Assembly: GCF_014639535.1 (NCBI RefSeq)
Contig: NZ_BMGA01000002.1
Location: forward strand, 427,584-491,583
From: Flavobacterium palustre
GTDB lineage: Bacteria; Bacteroidota; Bacteroidia; Flavobacteriales; Flavobacteriaceae
Reading direction: 5' to 3'
DNA: 64,000 bases
Shown: one piece after another, positions 1-8,303 of the stretch
Layout of the letters: each line of letters opens with the position of its first letter
Numbering within the stretch: position 1 is the first letter of the stretch
The notes under the pieces: model-generated
The model's input: only the letters and a program-made list of their open reading frames with translations
Told to the model about the DNA's origin: nothing
The model's database searches: none
Translations under genes and position numbers: made by a program

Positions 1-1
1 T

Positions 2-355
2 CCGGACATTTCATTGAGCACTGCTCCTATCTTAGGAACTACTGTGGGAGTTGAAAACACTTATGGAGCTTTGGATGGAAGAACGCCTGCTATGCCATTA
101 ACTTATGGTAGAATCAGTACTGATGACCCTAAAGGAATCATCAAAGTTTACATTGGCGAAGGTGAATTGACTAACGACGAATTGAACACTTTTGGAAACA
201 GAGCCGTAGCCCAAATCCCGGATTTACAAGGATTGATGCAATACGTTTGTAAAAACGGATTTGAACATCACGTGGTAATGAACGCTTCAAAAACGGCAGC
301 CATCTTAGAAGAAGCCCTTGGAAATTACATGGGTTGGGAAGTTTACAAACACTAA
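2..355 (+). CDS. Sugar isomerase, L-fucose isomerase family (C-terminal part)
   Basis: The reading frame is already open at the window edge, so only the C-terminal ~118 residues are visible. The end, with a His-His pair in FEHHV followed by a conserved YMGWEVYKH tail, resembles the C-terminus of L-fucose/D-arabinose isomerase-type proteins, which interconvert aldoses and ketoses. The gene lies 10 bases before a two-subunit transketolase and begins an apparent operon with a ribose-type importer. By context it would isomerise the imported aldose to a ketose for the downstream kinase. Substrate cannot be read from this fragment: D-apiose, L-fucose and D-arabinose are all possible. Confidence 0.65.
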   Translation, partial: PDISLSTAPILGTTVGVENTYGALDGRTPAMPLTYGRISTDDPKGIIKVYIGEGELTNDELNTFGNRAVAQIPDLQGLMQYVCKNGFEHHVVMNASKTAAILEEALGNYMGWEVYKH

Positions 356-365
356 ATAAATCAAG

Positions 366-1205
366 ATGTATATCGAAAATTTAAAACGAAAATCCATTGA
401 GAACAGAAAAAAAATTCTCAAATATATCTACAATGCCAAAGCGGGTCACACCGGAGGAAGTCTCTCTATTTTAGACATTCTGAATGTATTGTACAATGAT
501 GTGATGAACGTTTCTCCTGAGAATTTCGGTTCTAATGACAGAGACCGATTTATTCAGAGTAAAGGACATTGTGTGGAAGCTTTGTATGTGGTTTTGGCTG
601 ACAAAGGCTTTTTTCCCGAAGAAGATTTATTGACACTTTGCCAATACAACTCTCCTTACATTGGTCATCCTACCAAATCTATTCCCGGAATTGAACAAAA
701 TACTGGTGGTTTAGGTCACGGTTTGCCTATTTGTGCTGGAGCTGCTTTGGCTGCCAAAAAAGACAATTCGAAAGCTAAAGTATTTACCATTTTAGGAGAT
801 GGTGAAATGGCCGAAGGTTCTAACTGGGAAGCGATGATGTTTGCAGCACATTATAAATTGGATAATCTGTGCGCTATTTTAGATTACAACAAATTGCAAA
901 TTACTGCTCCTAACGAAGATGTGATGGGCTTAGAGCCAATTGATCAAAAACTGGAAGCCTTTGGCTGGGCAGTAAAACATGTTGACGGACATAATATAGA
1001 AAAGCTTTTAGAAACCTTCAGAGGGCTTCCTTTAGAAAATGGAAAACCTACCTTTATTATTGCGCATACTGTTAAAGGAAAAGGAATCAGCTATATGGAA
1101 AACGTATTGAAATGGCATCACGGTGTTCCATCGAAAGAGCAATACGATTTAGCTATTGAGGAATTAGACAAACAATTAGAAGAACTTGAAAACAGCTTGA
1201 AATAA
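366..1205 (+). CDS. Transketolase, N-terminal (TPP pyrophosphate-binding) subunit
   Basis: This 279-residue protein corresponds to the N-terminal third of a full transketolase. It has the GHTGG motif near residue 27 and the thiamine-diphosphate signature GDGEMAEG starting near residue 144, followed by the conserved LDYNKLQI. Transketolase halves of this size work as heterodimers with a separate C-terminal subunit, which is encoded next with a one-base overlap (TAATG). Such split enzymes often serve dedicated pathways, for example apulose-4-phosphate or sulfofructose transketolase, rather than the core pentose phosphate route. Its place between a sugar isomerase and an ABC importer supports a dedicated catabolic role; the exact substrate is inference. 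Confidence 0.88.
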   Translation: MYIENLKRKSIENRKKILKYIYNAKAGHTGGSLSILDILNVLYNDVMNVSPENFGSNDRDRFIQSKGHCVEALYVVLADKGFFPEEDLLTLCQYNSPYIGHPTKSIPGIEQNTGGLGHGLPICAGAALAAKKDNSKAKVFTILGDGEMAEGSNWEAMMFAAHYKLDNLCAILDYNKLQITAPNEDVMGLEPIDQKLEAFGWAVKHVDGHNIEKLLETFRGLPLENGKPTFIIAHTVKGKGISYMENVLKWHHGVPSKEQYDLAIEELDKQLEELENSLK

Positions 1206-2161
1206 TGGAAGAAATAAAGACAATTGACGCCGCTAACCTTGAAGTGTTTTCTGAAGTACTTCAAAATTTAGCCGAAACAGACCGAGATATTATCGTTGTT
1301 ACCAGCGATTCCCGTGGTTCAGGGAAATTAGTTCCTTTTGGACAAAAATATCCCGAACAAATTGTAGAAGTAGGTATTGCCGAACAAAACTTAGTAGGTG
1401 TTGCCACAGGATTAGCCAGCATGGGCAAAAAAGCATTTGCTGTTTCCCCGGCTTGTTTTCTTACCGCAAGAGCTTTGGAACAAATTAAAAATGACGTGGC
1501 TTATTCTGATAATCCCGTAAAACTTATCGGTATTAGTGCCGGGGTGAGTTATGGAGCATTAGGAACCACACACCATAGTTTGCACGATTATGCGGTTTTG
1601 AGAGCCATTAACAACATCAGTATTGTAGCTCCAGCCGATAATTTTGAAACTGCCGAAGCCATCAAACAAGCAGCCGAAATGCAAAGTCCAATTTACCTGC
1701 GTTTTGGTAAAAAAACAATGCCTGCCAACCTGAATCCGGAGGTAACTGATTTTAAAATCGGAAAAGGACGTGTCATTCAGGAAGGAAACGATTTGACGTT
1801 TATTGCGACTGGTGAAGCCGTACTTCCTTGTGTGGAAGCAGCGAAACTATTGAAAAAAGAGCATAATATCTCCTGTAAAATCATCAGTTTACACACTATT
1901 AAACCTTTGGATACCGAATTATTACTAGATTCTGCTTCCAACGGAAAACCAGTTATTACAGTGGAAGAACATTCTGTAAATGGCGGATTGGGCGAAGCTG
2001 TGGCTTCTTTATTATTCCAAAATGGTTTTACCAATAAATTCAAAATTGTAGGATTACCGGATGATCACACGGTTTCGGGTTCGCAAATCGAAATTTTCAA
2101 TCATTATGGTATTTCAGCCGAAGGATTAAAAAATACTGCTTTAAACACAATCAACCTATGA
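1205..2161 (+). CDS. Transketolase, C-terminal subunit
   Basis: The 318-residue protein contains the pyrimidine-binding and C-terminal transketolase domains. The catalytic glutamate that activates the thiamine cofactor is visible as E60 in GIAEQN, and HHSLHDYA is the conserved histidine region. It overlaps the N-terminal subunit by one base and the following substrate-binding protein by four bases (ATGA), so translation is probably coupled. Together the two subunits should move a two-carbon ketol unit between sugar phosphates in the cytoplasm. Confidence 0.88.
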   Translation: MEEIKTIDAANLEVFSEVLQNLAETDRDIIVVTSDSRGSGKLVPFGQKYPEQIVEVGIAEQNLVGVATGLASMGKKAFAVSPACFLTARALEQIKNDVAYSDNPVKLIGISAGVSYGALGTTHHSLHDYAVLRAINNISIVAPADNFETAEAIKQAAEMQSPIYLRFGKKTMPANLNPEVTDFKIGKGRVIQEGNDLTFIATGEAVLPCVEAAKLLKKEHNISCKIISLHTIKPLDTELLLDSASNGKPVITVEEHSVNGGLGEAVASLLFQNGFTNKFKIVGLPDDHTVSGSQIEIFNHYGISAEGLKNTALNTINL

Positions 2162-3078
2162 AGATAAAACAGCTTTCCTTACTTATTTTAACTGTAATTT
2201 TTGTTTTTGGATGTTCTTCGAAAGAGAAGTCTGAAAAGCCTAAAATTGCAGTTGTGGTTTCGACATTGAACAATCCCTGGTTTGTGATGCTGGCCGAATC
2301 AGCTGCTGAAAATGCCAAAAAGTTAGGTTATGAAGCCAAAATTTTCGATTCGCAAAACAATCCTGCTATCGAATCGGACAATTTTGAGAACCTTATTTCT
2401 TCGGGTTATGATGCAATTCTGTTAAACCCAACTGATTCTGACGGTTCTATTTCGAATATCTTAAAGGCTAAAACAGCCGGAATTCCGGTTTTTTGCATGG
2501 ACAGAGAAGTAAATGCCGATGATGCCGCTACCAGCCAGATTCTTTCAGACAATTATTCGGGTTGTGTGGCTATCGGAATCGAATTTGTAAAAGAATTAAA
2601 AGAAAAAGGAAAGTATGTAGAAATTCTGGGCTTGGTGGGTGATAACAACACCTGGGCGCGTTCAGGAGGATTCCATTCGGTGGTGGATAAATTTCCAAAC
2701 CTAAAGATGGTAGCGCAACAAAGTGGCGATTTCGACCGAAATAAAGCTATGGAAGTTTTAGAAACAATCCTTCAGGCTAATCCTGATATTGATGGTGTTT
2801 TTTGTGGTAATGATGCGATGGCAATGGGTGCTTTTCAGGCCTTACAAGCAGCTGGAAAAGAAACTAAAGTTAAAATTTTCGGATTTGATGGTGCCAGCGA
2901 TGTTGTTGAAAAAATCAGAGAAAAGAAAATTGTGGCTACAGGCATGCAATTTCCTAAAGTGATGGCTCAAACCGCTGCCCAATATGCAGATGAATATTTT
3001 AAAGGAAGAAAAGTGTTTCCTCAAAGAGTTCCTGTAGAAGTTGAATTAGTTAATGCAGCAAACATTAAAGACTATTAA
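2158..3078 (+). CDS. Ribose-type ABC transporter substrate-binding lipoprotein
   Basis: This 306-residue protein starts with a lipoprotein signal peptide whose lipobox ends at C19 (FVFGC). The rest is a type-I periplasmic sugar-binding fold of the RbsB/Peripla_BP_4 family, with the typical start [13 protein letters not shown] and a late GFDGA segment. It would be anchored in the periplasm and deliver a monosaccharide to the permease encoded downstream. The overlap with the transketolase gene ties uptake to catabolism in one transcript. ABC sugar importers are less usual than TonB/SusD systems in Bacteroidetes, so a small, already hydrolysed sugar is the likely ligand. Confidence 0.88.
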   Translation: MKIKQLSLLILTVIFVFGCSSKEKSEKPKIAVVVSTLNNPWFVMLAESAAENAKKLGYEAKIFDSQNNPAIESDNFENLISSGYDAILLNPTDSDGSISNILKAKTAGIPVFCMDREVNADDAATSQILSDNYSGCVAIGIEFVKELKEKGKYVEILGLVGDNNTWARSGGFHSVVDKFPNLKMVAQQSGDFDRNKAMEVLETILQANPDIDGVFCGNDAMAMGAFQALQAAGKETKVKIFGFDGASDVVEKIREKKIVATGMQFPKVMAQTAAQYADEYFKGRKVFPQRVPVEVELVNAANIKDY

Positions 3079-3079
3079 T

Positions 3080-3694
3080 ATGAAAAAAAAGTATTTATAT
3101 ATTTTAGCTTTCGTAATCATTGCCATTTTAGGATACAATTCAGTTTATTTCAAAAAGCTGAGTGATGTCAAAAATGCAAACAAGGAAAATTTCGACTTTA
3201 AAGCTTACGCTGATTCCATTTACTACAAAGGGATTCTGAAAAGCAAAAAAACGATTGCTCTGACCAATTTGATTGCTTCGGTAAAAACCAATCAGGATGA
3301 GGCATTTAAAAAATACGGAAACCGACTTGGAATAGGAAATTCGGCTTATTTTATGATTAAAAGCACCGGAAAAATCATCGATATCAAAGACGGAATTTAC
3401 ACTATTGCTGACGAAAAAAATGGTGTGGTTTACATTGATACCAAATACATTTTCGGGAATGCTTTAAGAGATGCTTCGGGCTTAGTAAAACTGACCGATT
3501 TTAAAACCAATGCTCAATTCAACAAAGTTTCAGAATCTTTAAATGATATTGTTCGAAATGAAGTTGTACCAAAAGAAATCAAAAAAGTAAAAATTGGCGA
3601 CAGCATTTCGTTTTCAGGAGCCATCAAATTAAGCAAAAAACAAATTTTGTTTACCGATCTTTTAATTATTCCATCACAAATTAAACTGCAGTAA
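3080..3694 (+). CDS. DUF2291 family periplasmic protein
   Basis: The start chosen is the ATG directly after the upstream stop (TAATATG), giving 204 residues that begin with a membrane anchor or signal segment (residues 4-22). An earlier in-frame start would overlap the binding-protein gene without need. The body, including FGNALRDASGLVKLTDF and the closing KKQILFTDLLIIPSQI, matches what I know of the DUF2291 family, predicted periplasmic proteins that often travel with ribose-type ABC importers. It sits between the binding protein and the ATPase of such an importer. Function is unknown; an accessory role in uptake is inferred from position only. Confidence 0.72.
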   Translation: MKKKYLYILAFVIIAILGYNSVYFKKLSDVKNANKENFDFKAYADSIYYKGILKSKKTIALTNLIASVKTNQDEAFKKYGNRLGIGNSAYFMIKSTGKIIDIKDGIYTIADEKNGVVYIDTKYIFGNALRDASGLVKLTDFKTNAQFNKVSESLNDIVRNEVVPKEIKKVKIGDSISFSGAIKLSKKQILFTDLLIIPSQIKLQ

Positions 3695-3695
3695 A

Positions 3696-5186
3696 TTGTT
3701 AGAAGCAATTAACATATCGAAAGAATTCCCGGGTGTAAAAGCACTGAATCAGGTCAATTTCAAATTTTATCCTGCCAAAGTCAATGCCATATTGGGAGAA
3801 AACGGTGCGGGAAAATCTACCTTGCTAAAAATTTTGACAGGGGTTTACACGCAATACGATGGCGAAATTCAATTAAATGGAAAAACGGTTTCTTTTTCGA
3901 GTATCAAAGAAGCACAAAATGCCGGAATTGCTATTATTCATCAGGAATTGAATTTAATCCCTGAGTTGAGTGTAACCGAAAATTTATTCCTGGGAAGAGA
4001 AATTAAAACTGCATTCGGACTTTTGGATTCTCAAAAAATGGAAACGGAAGCCAAACGGATTTTTGAAAAAATTCAATTGAATGTCAATCCGAAAACCTTA
4101 GTACAACAGCTGAAAGTAGGAGAACAACAATTAATTGAAATTGCCAAAGCACTGCTTTGTAATGCCGATGTGATTTTGATGGACGAACCTACTTCTGCCC
4201 TGAGCGACAAAGAAATAGACAACCTACACCGCATTATTTATGAGCTAAAAAAAGAAGGCAAAACCATTGTTTACATTTCTCATAAAATGGAGGAATTATT
4301 CAAAATTGCTGAACATTATACCGTTTTAAGAGACGGGAACAGCATTGATGCCGGTGAAATGAAAGACACTACCGAGCAGGAATTAATTCGGAAAATGGTA
4401 GGGCGTGATGTGCTTATCGAAAGAAAAAACAGCACAAATCATTTTCCAAACACCATTTTGAAAGTTGACAAACTCAACCTGATGCATCCAAATGATAAGA
4501 AAAGAAAATTGCTTCACGATATTTCTTTCGAATTAAAAAAAGGAGAAATTCTGGGGATATTTGGATTGATGGGAGCCGGCAGAACCGAACTTTTAGAAAC
4601 CATCTTTGGCATGCACCCTTCAAACAGTGAGTATGCTTTAGAAATTGACGAGAAAAACACTTTTCACAAAAAACCGAAAGATGCCATTGCAAACCGATTG
4701 GCTTTTGTAACCGAAGACCGTAAAACCGAAGGATTAGTGTTGGGAATGGATATTGCTGAAAATATCAGTCTGACTAATTTGCCTACGTTTGGGCTTTTAA
4801 GTCCTTCAAAAGACAAAACTTCGTCACAGGATTATATCGAAAAATTACGCATCAAAACACCATCTGAAATGCAGTTGTGCCAGAATTTAAGTGGTGGAAA
4901 TCAGCAAAAAGTAGTTTTAGCCAAATGGCTCGCAACCAATCCTCAGATTTTAATGATGGATGAGCCAACGCGCGGAATCGATATCAACGCCAAAAATGAA
5001 ATTTACAATCTAATAAAAGATCTCGCAGCCAACCAAATGAGTATCATTTTAGTTTCTTCTGAAATTCCCGAAATACTAGCGCTTTCGGACAGAATTTTAG
5101 TAATGGCCGAAGGAAAGATTAAAGCTTCCTATTTAGCCGCAGAAGCCAATGAAGATAAATTATTAAAATCAGCCTTACCTGAATAA
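3696..5186 (+). CDS. Ribose-type ABC transporter ATP-binding protein (RbsA family)
   Basis: The 496-residue protein has two fused ABC ATPase domains, as in RbsA, MglA and XylG. The first has Walker A GENGAGKST (34-42), Walker B ILMDEPTSAL and an unusual signature region LKVGEQQ. The second has the degenerate Walker A GLMGAGRTE normal for this family and the signature LSGGNQQK. The best start is a TTG one base after the upstream stop; no ATG gives a better N-terminus, since the protein family begins with this LEAINISKEFPG segment. It powers import by the adjacent permease. Confidence 0.92.
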   Translation: MLEAINISKEFPGVKALNQVNFKFYPAKVNAILGENGAGKSTLLKILTGVYTQYDGEIQLNGKTVSFSSIKEAQNAGIAIIHQELNLIPELSVTENLFLGREIKTAFGLLDSQKMETEAKRIFEKIQLNVNPKTLVQQLKVGEQQLIEIAKALLCNADVILMDEPTSALSDKEIDNLHRIIYELKKEGKTIVYISHKMEELFKIAEHYTVLRDGNSIDAGEMKDTTEQELIRKMVGRDVLIERKNSTNHFPNTILKVDKLNLMHPNDKKRKLLHDISFELKKGEILGIFGLMGAGRTELLETIFGMHPSNSEYALEIDEKNTFHKKPKDAIANRLAFVTEDRKTEGLVLGMDIAENISLTNLPTFGLLSPSKDKTSSQDYIEKLRIKTPSEMQLCQNLSGGNQQKVVLAKWLATNPQILMMDEPTRGIDINAKNEIYNLIKDLAANQMSIILVSSEIPEILALSDRILVMAEGKIKASYLAAEANEDKLLKSALPE

Positions 5187-5188
5187 TT

Positions 5189-6163
5189 ATGACTATATCC
5201 TTAAACCACCCTATTATCAAAAAATCGCAATCGTTGATTGCACTGTTTCTTTTGTGTCTGTTTATCAGTTTGTTGTCTGATAAATTCATGACCAGCACGA
5301 ATCTTTGGAATGTATTAAGACAAATCTCTGTGAATGTTTGTATTTCTGTTGGAATGACCTTAGTGGTTTTAATGGCAGGAATAGACTTATCCGTAGGTTC
5401 TGTTTTAGGTCTTACCGCAGCAATTTGCGCCGGACTATTAAAAAGCGGACTCTCTTTTGAATCCATGGATTTATTTGTAGGCTTTAGCGTTTTAGGAGCT
5501 ATTTTAGCAGCCATACTTATCGGAATGGCCTTAGGTCTTTTCAACGGCTGGGTGATTACTAAATTCTCCATTCCTCCTTTTGTGGCAACACTGGCCATGT
5601 TAACCATTGCCCGTGGATTAACGATGCTTTATACAGCAGGTATCCCAATTTCTAATTTAGGACCTGAATTTGAATTCATTGGATCGGGTTGGATTTTAGG
5701 CATTCCGGTACCGGTTTGGATTTCGCTCTTTATGGTTCTGATTGTTGTTTTCTTAACTAAAAAAACAACTTTCGGAAGATACATTTATGCTATCGGAGGA
5801 AATGAAAAAGCAGCATTTTTATCTGGAATCAGCATCAATAAAATCAAATTAGCTGTTTATGGAATTGCCGGAATGATGGCAGCTGTAGGTGGAATATTAG
5901 TCACTTCAAGACTAAACTCAGCCCAACCGAATGCCGGTATGAGTTACGAACTGGATTCCATTGCAGCGGTGGTTATCGGTGGTACTTCACTGTCAGGCGG
6001 TGTGGGAACCGTTGCAGGAACTGTTATTGGTGCTGTAATTATTGGAGTTTTAAATAACGGACTGGTTTTACTGGATGTATCGCCTTTTTGGCAGCAGGTA
6101 GTAAAAGGAATCGTTATTTTATTGGCGGTGATTATTGACAAAATGAATCAGAAAAATAAATAA
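5189..6163 (+). CDS. Ribose-type ABC transporter permease (RbsC family)
   Basis: A 324-residue, very hydrophobic protein of the BPD_transp_2 permease family. The family hallmarks are the GLFNGWVITKF segment followed by LAMLTIARG, and the cytoplasmic loop with GGNEKAAFLSGI. Hydrophobic stretches suggest about nine or ten membrane helices. It starts two bases after the ATPase stop. It should form a homodimeric inner-membrane channel with the RbsA-type ATPase and receive sugar from the lipoprotein at 2158. Confidence 0.92.
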   Translation: MTISLNHPIIKKSQSLIALFLLCLFISLLSDKFMTSTNLWNVLRQISVNVCISVGMTLVVLMAGIDLSVGSVLGLTAAICAGLLKSGLSFESMDLFVGFSVLGAILAAILIGMALGLFNGWVITKFSIPPFVATLAMLTIARGLTMLYTAGIPISNLGPEFEFIGSGWILGIPVPVWISLFMVLIVVFLTKKTTFGRYIYAIGGNEKAAFLSGISINKIKLAVYGIAGMMAAVGGILVTSRLNSAQPNAGMSYELDSIAAVVIGGTSLSGGVGTVAGTVIGAVIIGVLNNGLVLLDVSPFWQQVVKGIVILLAVIIDKMNQKNK

Positions 6164-6181
6164 AACATTTTATTCTTTTTC

Positions 6182-6235
6182 ACCATTAAGAAATTAAGAA
6201 AATTTAGGCTCAATGCTCCTTAACTTCTTAATGGT
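6182..6235. repeat. Long imperfect palindrome, arms of 17 bases
   Basis: Bases 6182-6198 (accattaagaaattaag) pair with 6219-6235, with one mismatch in 17. The loop is 20 bases. There is no T run after it, so a plain terminator is not obvious. It lies directly after the permease gene and belongs to a series of short palindromes that fill the 333-base gap before the kinase gene. Confidence 0.7.
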
Positions 6236-6242
6236 AAAACAA

Positions 6243-6480
6243 TGTCACACTGAGCTTGTCGAAGTGCTTTCAAAACTGAAATTATTTTAAATATTTTTCT
6301 TTTTTGCTTGATCAAAAAAGAAACAAAAAAATCAAGTCTTACACTTCCTCGTCGGTCAAATTAGTTTTCGAATGCTAAAAGAAAAGAACTCGCTACGCTC
6401 AAACAGCTTTTCTTTTTACGCATTCTTCAAACATTTGACACTCGACTGCGGAAGCTAAGGACAACATCACAACAACAATT
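6243..6480. repeat. Dispersed palindromic repeats between importer and kinase genes
   Basis: The gap holds a short element reading TGTCACACTGAGCTTGTCGA, of a type also seen at 10.6 kb, followed by a larger cruciform. In the cruciform, 6370-6387 (gaatgctaaaagaaaag) pairs with 6407-6425 with one bulge, and outer arms near 6354-6360 and 6434-6439 extend it. No gene is visible. Such intergenic elements are common in flavobacterial genomes and may be mRNA-processing or termination signals, but their role is not known from the sequence. Confidence 0.6.
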
Positions 6481-6496
6481 TGATTTATAATTGAAA

Positions 6497-7996
6497 ATGA
6501 AAAAATATATTCTCGCGATAGACCAGGGTACCAGCAGTACCAAAACCATACTTTTTGACGAATCAGGTCAGGCTGCAGCCAAAGGCAGCGTCGATTTAAA
6601 AACCGATTATTTTGACAATGGTTTTGTCGAACAAAATCCCGAAGCCATTTTTCAAAATGTATTGGATTCGGTAACCGAATGTCTGAACGATTTCACAAAA
6701 AAAAGTCTGAATATTTCCGATATTGTTTCCTGTGGTATCAGCAATCAAAGGGAAACTTTTATCCTTTGGGACAAAGACGGAAAAGCCCTGGCTCCGGCGG
6801 TAGTTTGGGCCTGCAAGCGTTCGATAAATGTGTGTACGGATTTAATCGAAAAAGGGCAAAATGATTTTATCAAACTAAAAACAGGTTTGTTATTAGACCC
6901 GTATTTTTCAGGAACCAAATTGCTTTGGCTTTTGGAAAACGACTCCGAATTAAAACAAAAAGTAACCAACGGAGAAGTATATTTCGGAACGGTGGACTGC
7001 TGGCTTTTGTATAAACTAAGTAATGGAACCCAATTCAAAACCGATTATACCAATGCGTCCCGAACCTTGCTTTTCAATATCCATACTTTACAATGGGATG
7101 CTGAAATACTTGAAAAATGGGGATTGTCTAATTTAAACTTACCGCAACCCTGCCCTTCTTCCCATGATTTTGGAACAGTAAATTGGAGTGAAATTTTAAA
7201 ATTAGATCAAAACTTTTCTATTCCGATGACATCGTTGATTGGCGATTCGCATGCGGCGACTTTTGGAGAAGGCTGTTTCGAAAAAGGCACTGCCAAAGTC
7301 ACTCTGGGAACCGGAAGTTCGATTATGATGAATATTGGCGACAAAGCTGTTTTATCTAACTCGGGAATGTTGACTACGATTTGCTGGAGTACCGAAGACC
7401 GCGTGGATTATGCACTGGAAGGAGCCATCGTTTCCTGTGGTTCGACTATTGAATGGCTTAAAAACGAATTGCAATTGTTCTCCTCTCCTGCCGAAACCGC
7501 TGCCATGGCAACAGCTATAAATGACAATGCAGGTGTTTACTTGATTCCTGCTTTCAGCGGACTGGGAGCACCACACTGGCAAATGAGCCGTAAAGCTTCT
7601 ATTGAAGGAATGACTTTTGGAACCACTAAAAATCATATTGTCAGAGCCGCCTTGGAAAGTATTCCGTACCAAATAAAAGATGTAGTGCAGGCAATGGAAA
7701 AAGACATGCAGGCCGCATTAAAATCAATATCGGTAAACGGAGGAATGACCCAAAATCAATTTGTAATTCATTTCCTTGTCGATTTATTAGGGATTCCATT
7801 AAACAAACAAAAGAACCCGGACGTTTCTGCCTTGGGAGCAGCTTATTTATCCGGATTAAAAAGTGGTGTTTATGAAAGTATTGAACAACTTTCGGCAATT
7901 AATAAAAGCCAAACCGAACAGGTTTTAGCTAACACTAGTAACGATTTACCAACTAATGGTTATAAGGGTTGGAAGGAAAAAATTGCTAAATTTTAG
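6497..7996 (+). CDS. FGGY-family carbohydrate kinase, glycerol-kinase-like
   Basis: A 499-residue FGGY kinase. The N-terminal phosphate-binding loop is DQGTSSTK (about 9-16); later segments FGTVDCWLLYKL, TDYTNASRTLLFNIHTLQWD and the second nucleotide motif TLGTGSS closely follow glycerol kinase. The ATG at 6497 is preferred over a TTG two codons earlier. It phosphorylates a polyol or ketose with ATP in the cytoplasm. Next to an isomerase and split transketolase, it would fit an apulose or other ketose kinase; simple glycerol kinase is the main alternative, because a 333-base repeat-filled gap separates it from the operon. Confidence 0.82.
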   Translation: MKKYILAIDQGTSSTKTILFDESGQAAAKGSVDLKTDYFDNGFVEQNPEAIFQNVLDSVTECLNDFTKKSLNISDIVSCGISNQRETFILWDKDGKALAPAVVWACKRSINVCTDLIEKGQNDFIKLKTGLLLDPYFSGTKLLWLLENDSELKQKVTNGEVYFGTVDCWLLYKLSNGTQFKTDYTNASRTLLFNIHTLQWDAEILEKWGLSNLNLPQPCPSSHDFGTVNWSEILKLDQNFSIPMTSLIGDSHAATFGEGCFEKGTAKVTLGTGSSIMMNIGDKAVLSNSGMLTTICWSTEDRVDYALEGAIVSCGSTIEWLKNELQLFSSPAETAAMATAINDNAGVYLIPAFSGLGAPHWQMSRKASIEGMTFGTTKNHIVRAALESIPYQIKDVVQAMEKDMQAALKSISVNGGMTQNQFVIHFLVDLLGIPLNKQKNPDVSALGAAYLSGLKSGVYESIEQLSAINKSQTEQVLANTSNDLPTNGYKGWKEKIAKF

Positions 7997-8087
7997 AATT
8001 GAGAAGGCAGAACGCAGAAGGCAGATTTCAGACTTCAAAATATAAAAAGCAGAAAACAGATTTTCAGAAAATATATAATACCCATTT

Positions 8088-8117
8088 ACAGCCGTTTTTA
8101 AAGCGGCTGTTTTTGTG
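8088..8117 (+). terminator. Rho-independent terminator after the kinase gene
   Basis: The stem acagccg (8088-8094) pairs with cggctgt (8104-8110), followed by a short T run. It ends the kinase transcript. Confidence 0.75.
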
Positions 8118-8142
8118 TATGTAAGAAATATTTTTACTTTTG
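8113..8142 (+). promoter_or_regulatory. Flavobacterial-type promoter for the accessory module
   Basis: TTG at 8113-8115 and TACTTTTG at 8135-8142 fit the Bacteroidetes TTG-N19-TAnnTTTG consensus with the standard 19-base spacing. Transcription would begin near 8149, leaving a leader of about 155 bases before the repeat-protein gene. Confidence 0.6.
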
Positions 8143-8240
8143 TGTAGCGTAAAAAATAATACGCATGAATTAATATAAAAGCATGCGCATAACATTCCAG
8201 ATTAGAGTAAAACTAGTTTAGTTTATGCGTGTATAAACTA

Positions 8241-8250
8241 GTTAGCGGTA
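8241..8250. repeat. Left boundary inverted repeat of the accessory module
   Basis: GTTAGCGGTA here is the exact reverse complement of TACCGCTAAC at 9399-9408, so the two copies flank the genes at 8304 and 8711. The 30 bases from 8241 match 45060-45089 at 23 positions, including ATTTT.GGACGA.ACAC.TA. Confidence 0.75.
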
Positions 8251-8303
8251 ATTTTAGGACGAAACACTTACATGAACCAACTCAATAATTAAAAAATAAA
8301 CTT

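Larger units (their letters stand above)
7997..8303. other. Intergenic region with repeat, terminator, promoter and leader
   Basis: This 307-base stretch has no gene. Just after the kinase stop is a run built of AGAAGGCAGA-like units (8002-8040), then a terminator (8088-8117), a promoter (8113-8142), and a leader of about 160 bases. The leader contains the inverted repeat AACTAGTTTA/TAAACTAGTT (8211-8220 and 8234-8243) and the boundary motif GTTAGCGGTA (8241-8250). Confidence 0.7.

Noticed and set aside
6491-6499. TTG start for the FGGY kinase
   Set aside because: The ATG two codons later directly opens the conserved YILAIDQGTSSTK segment, so the TTG is unnecessary.
6891-6900. Third ECF-type site (ATTAGACC) inside the kinase gene
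   Set aside because: It is within coding sequence and lacks the partner AACTnTTT box at the right spacing.
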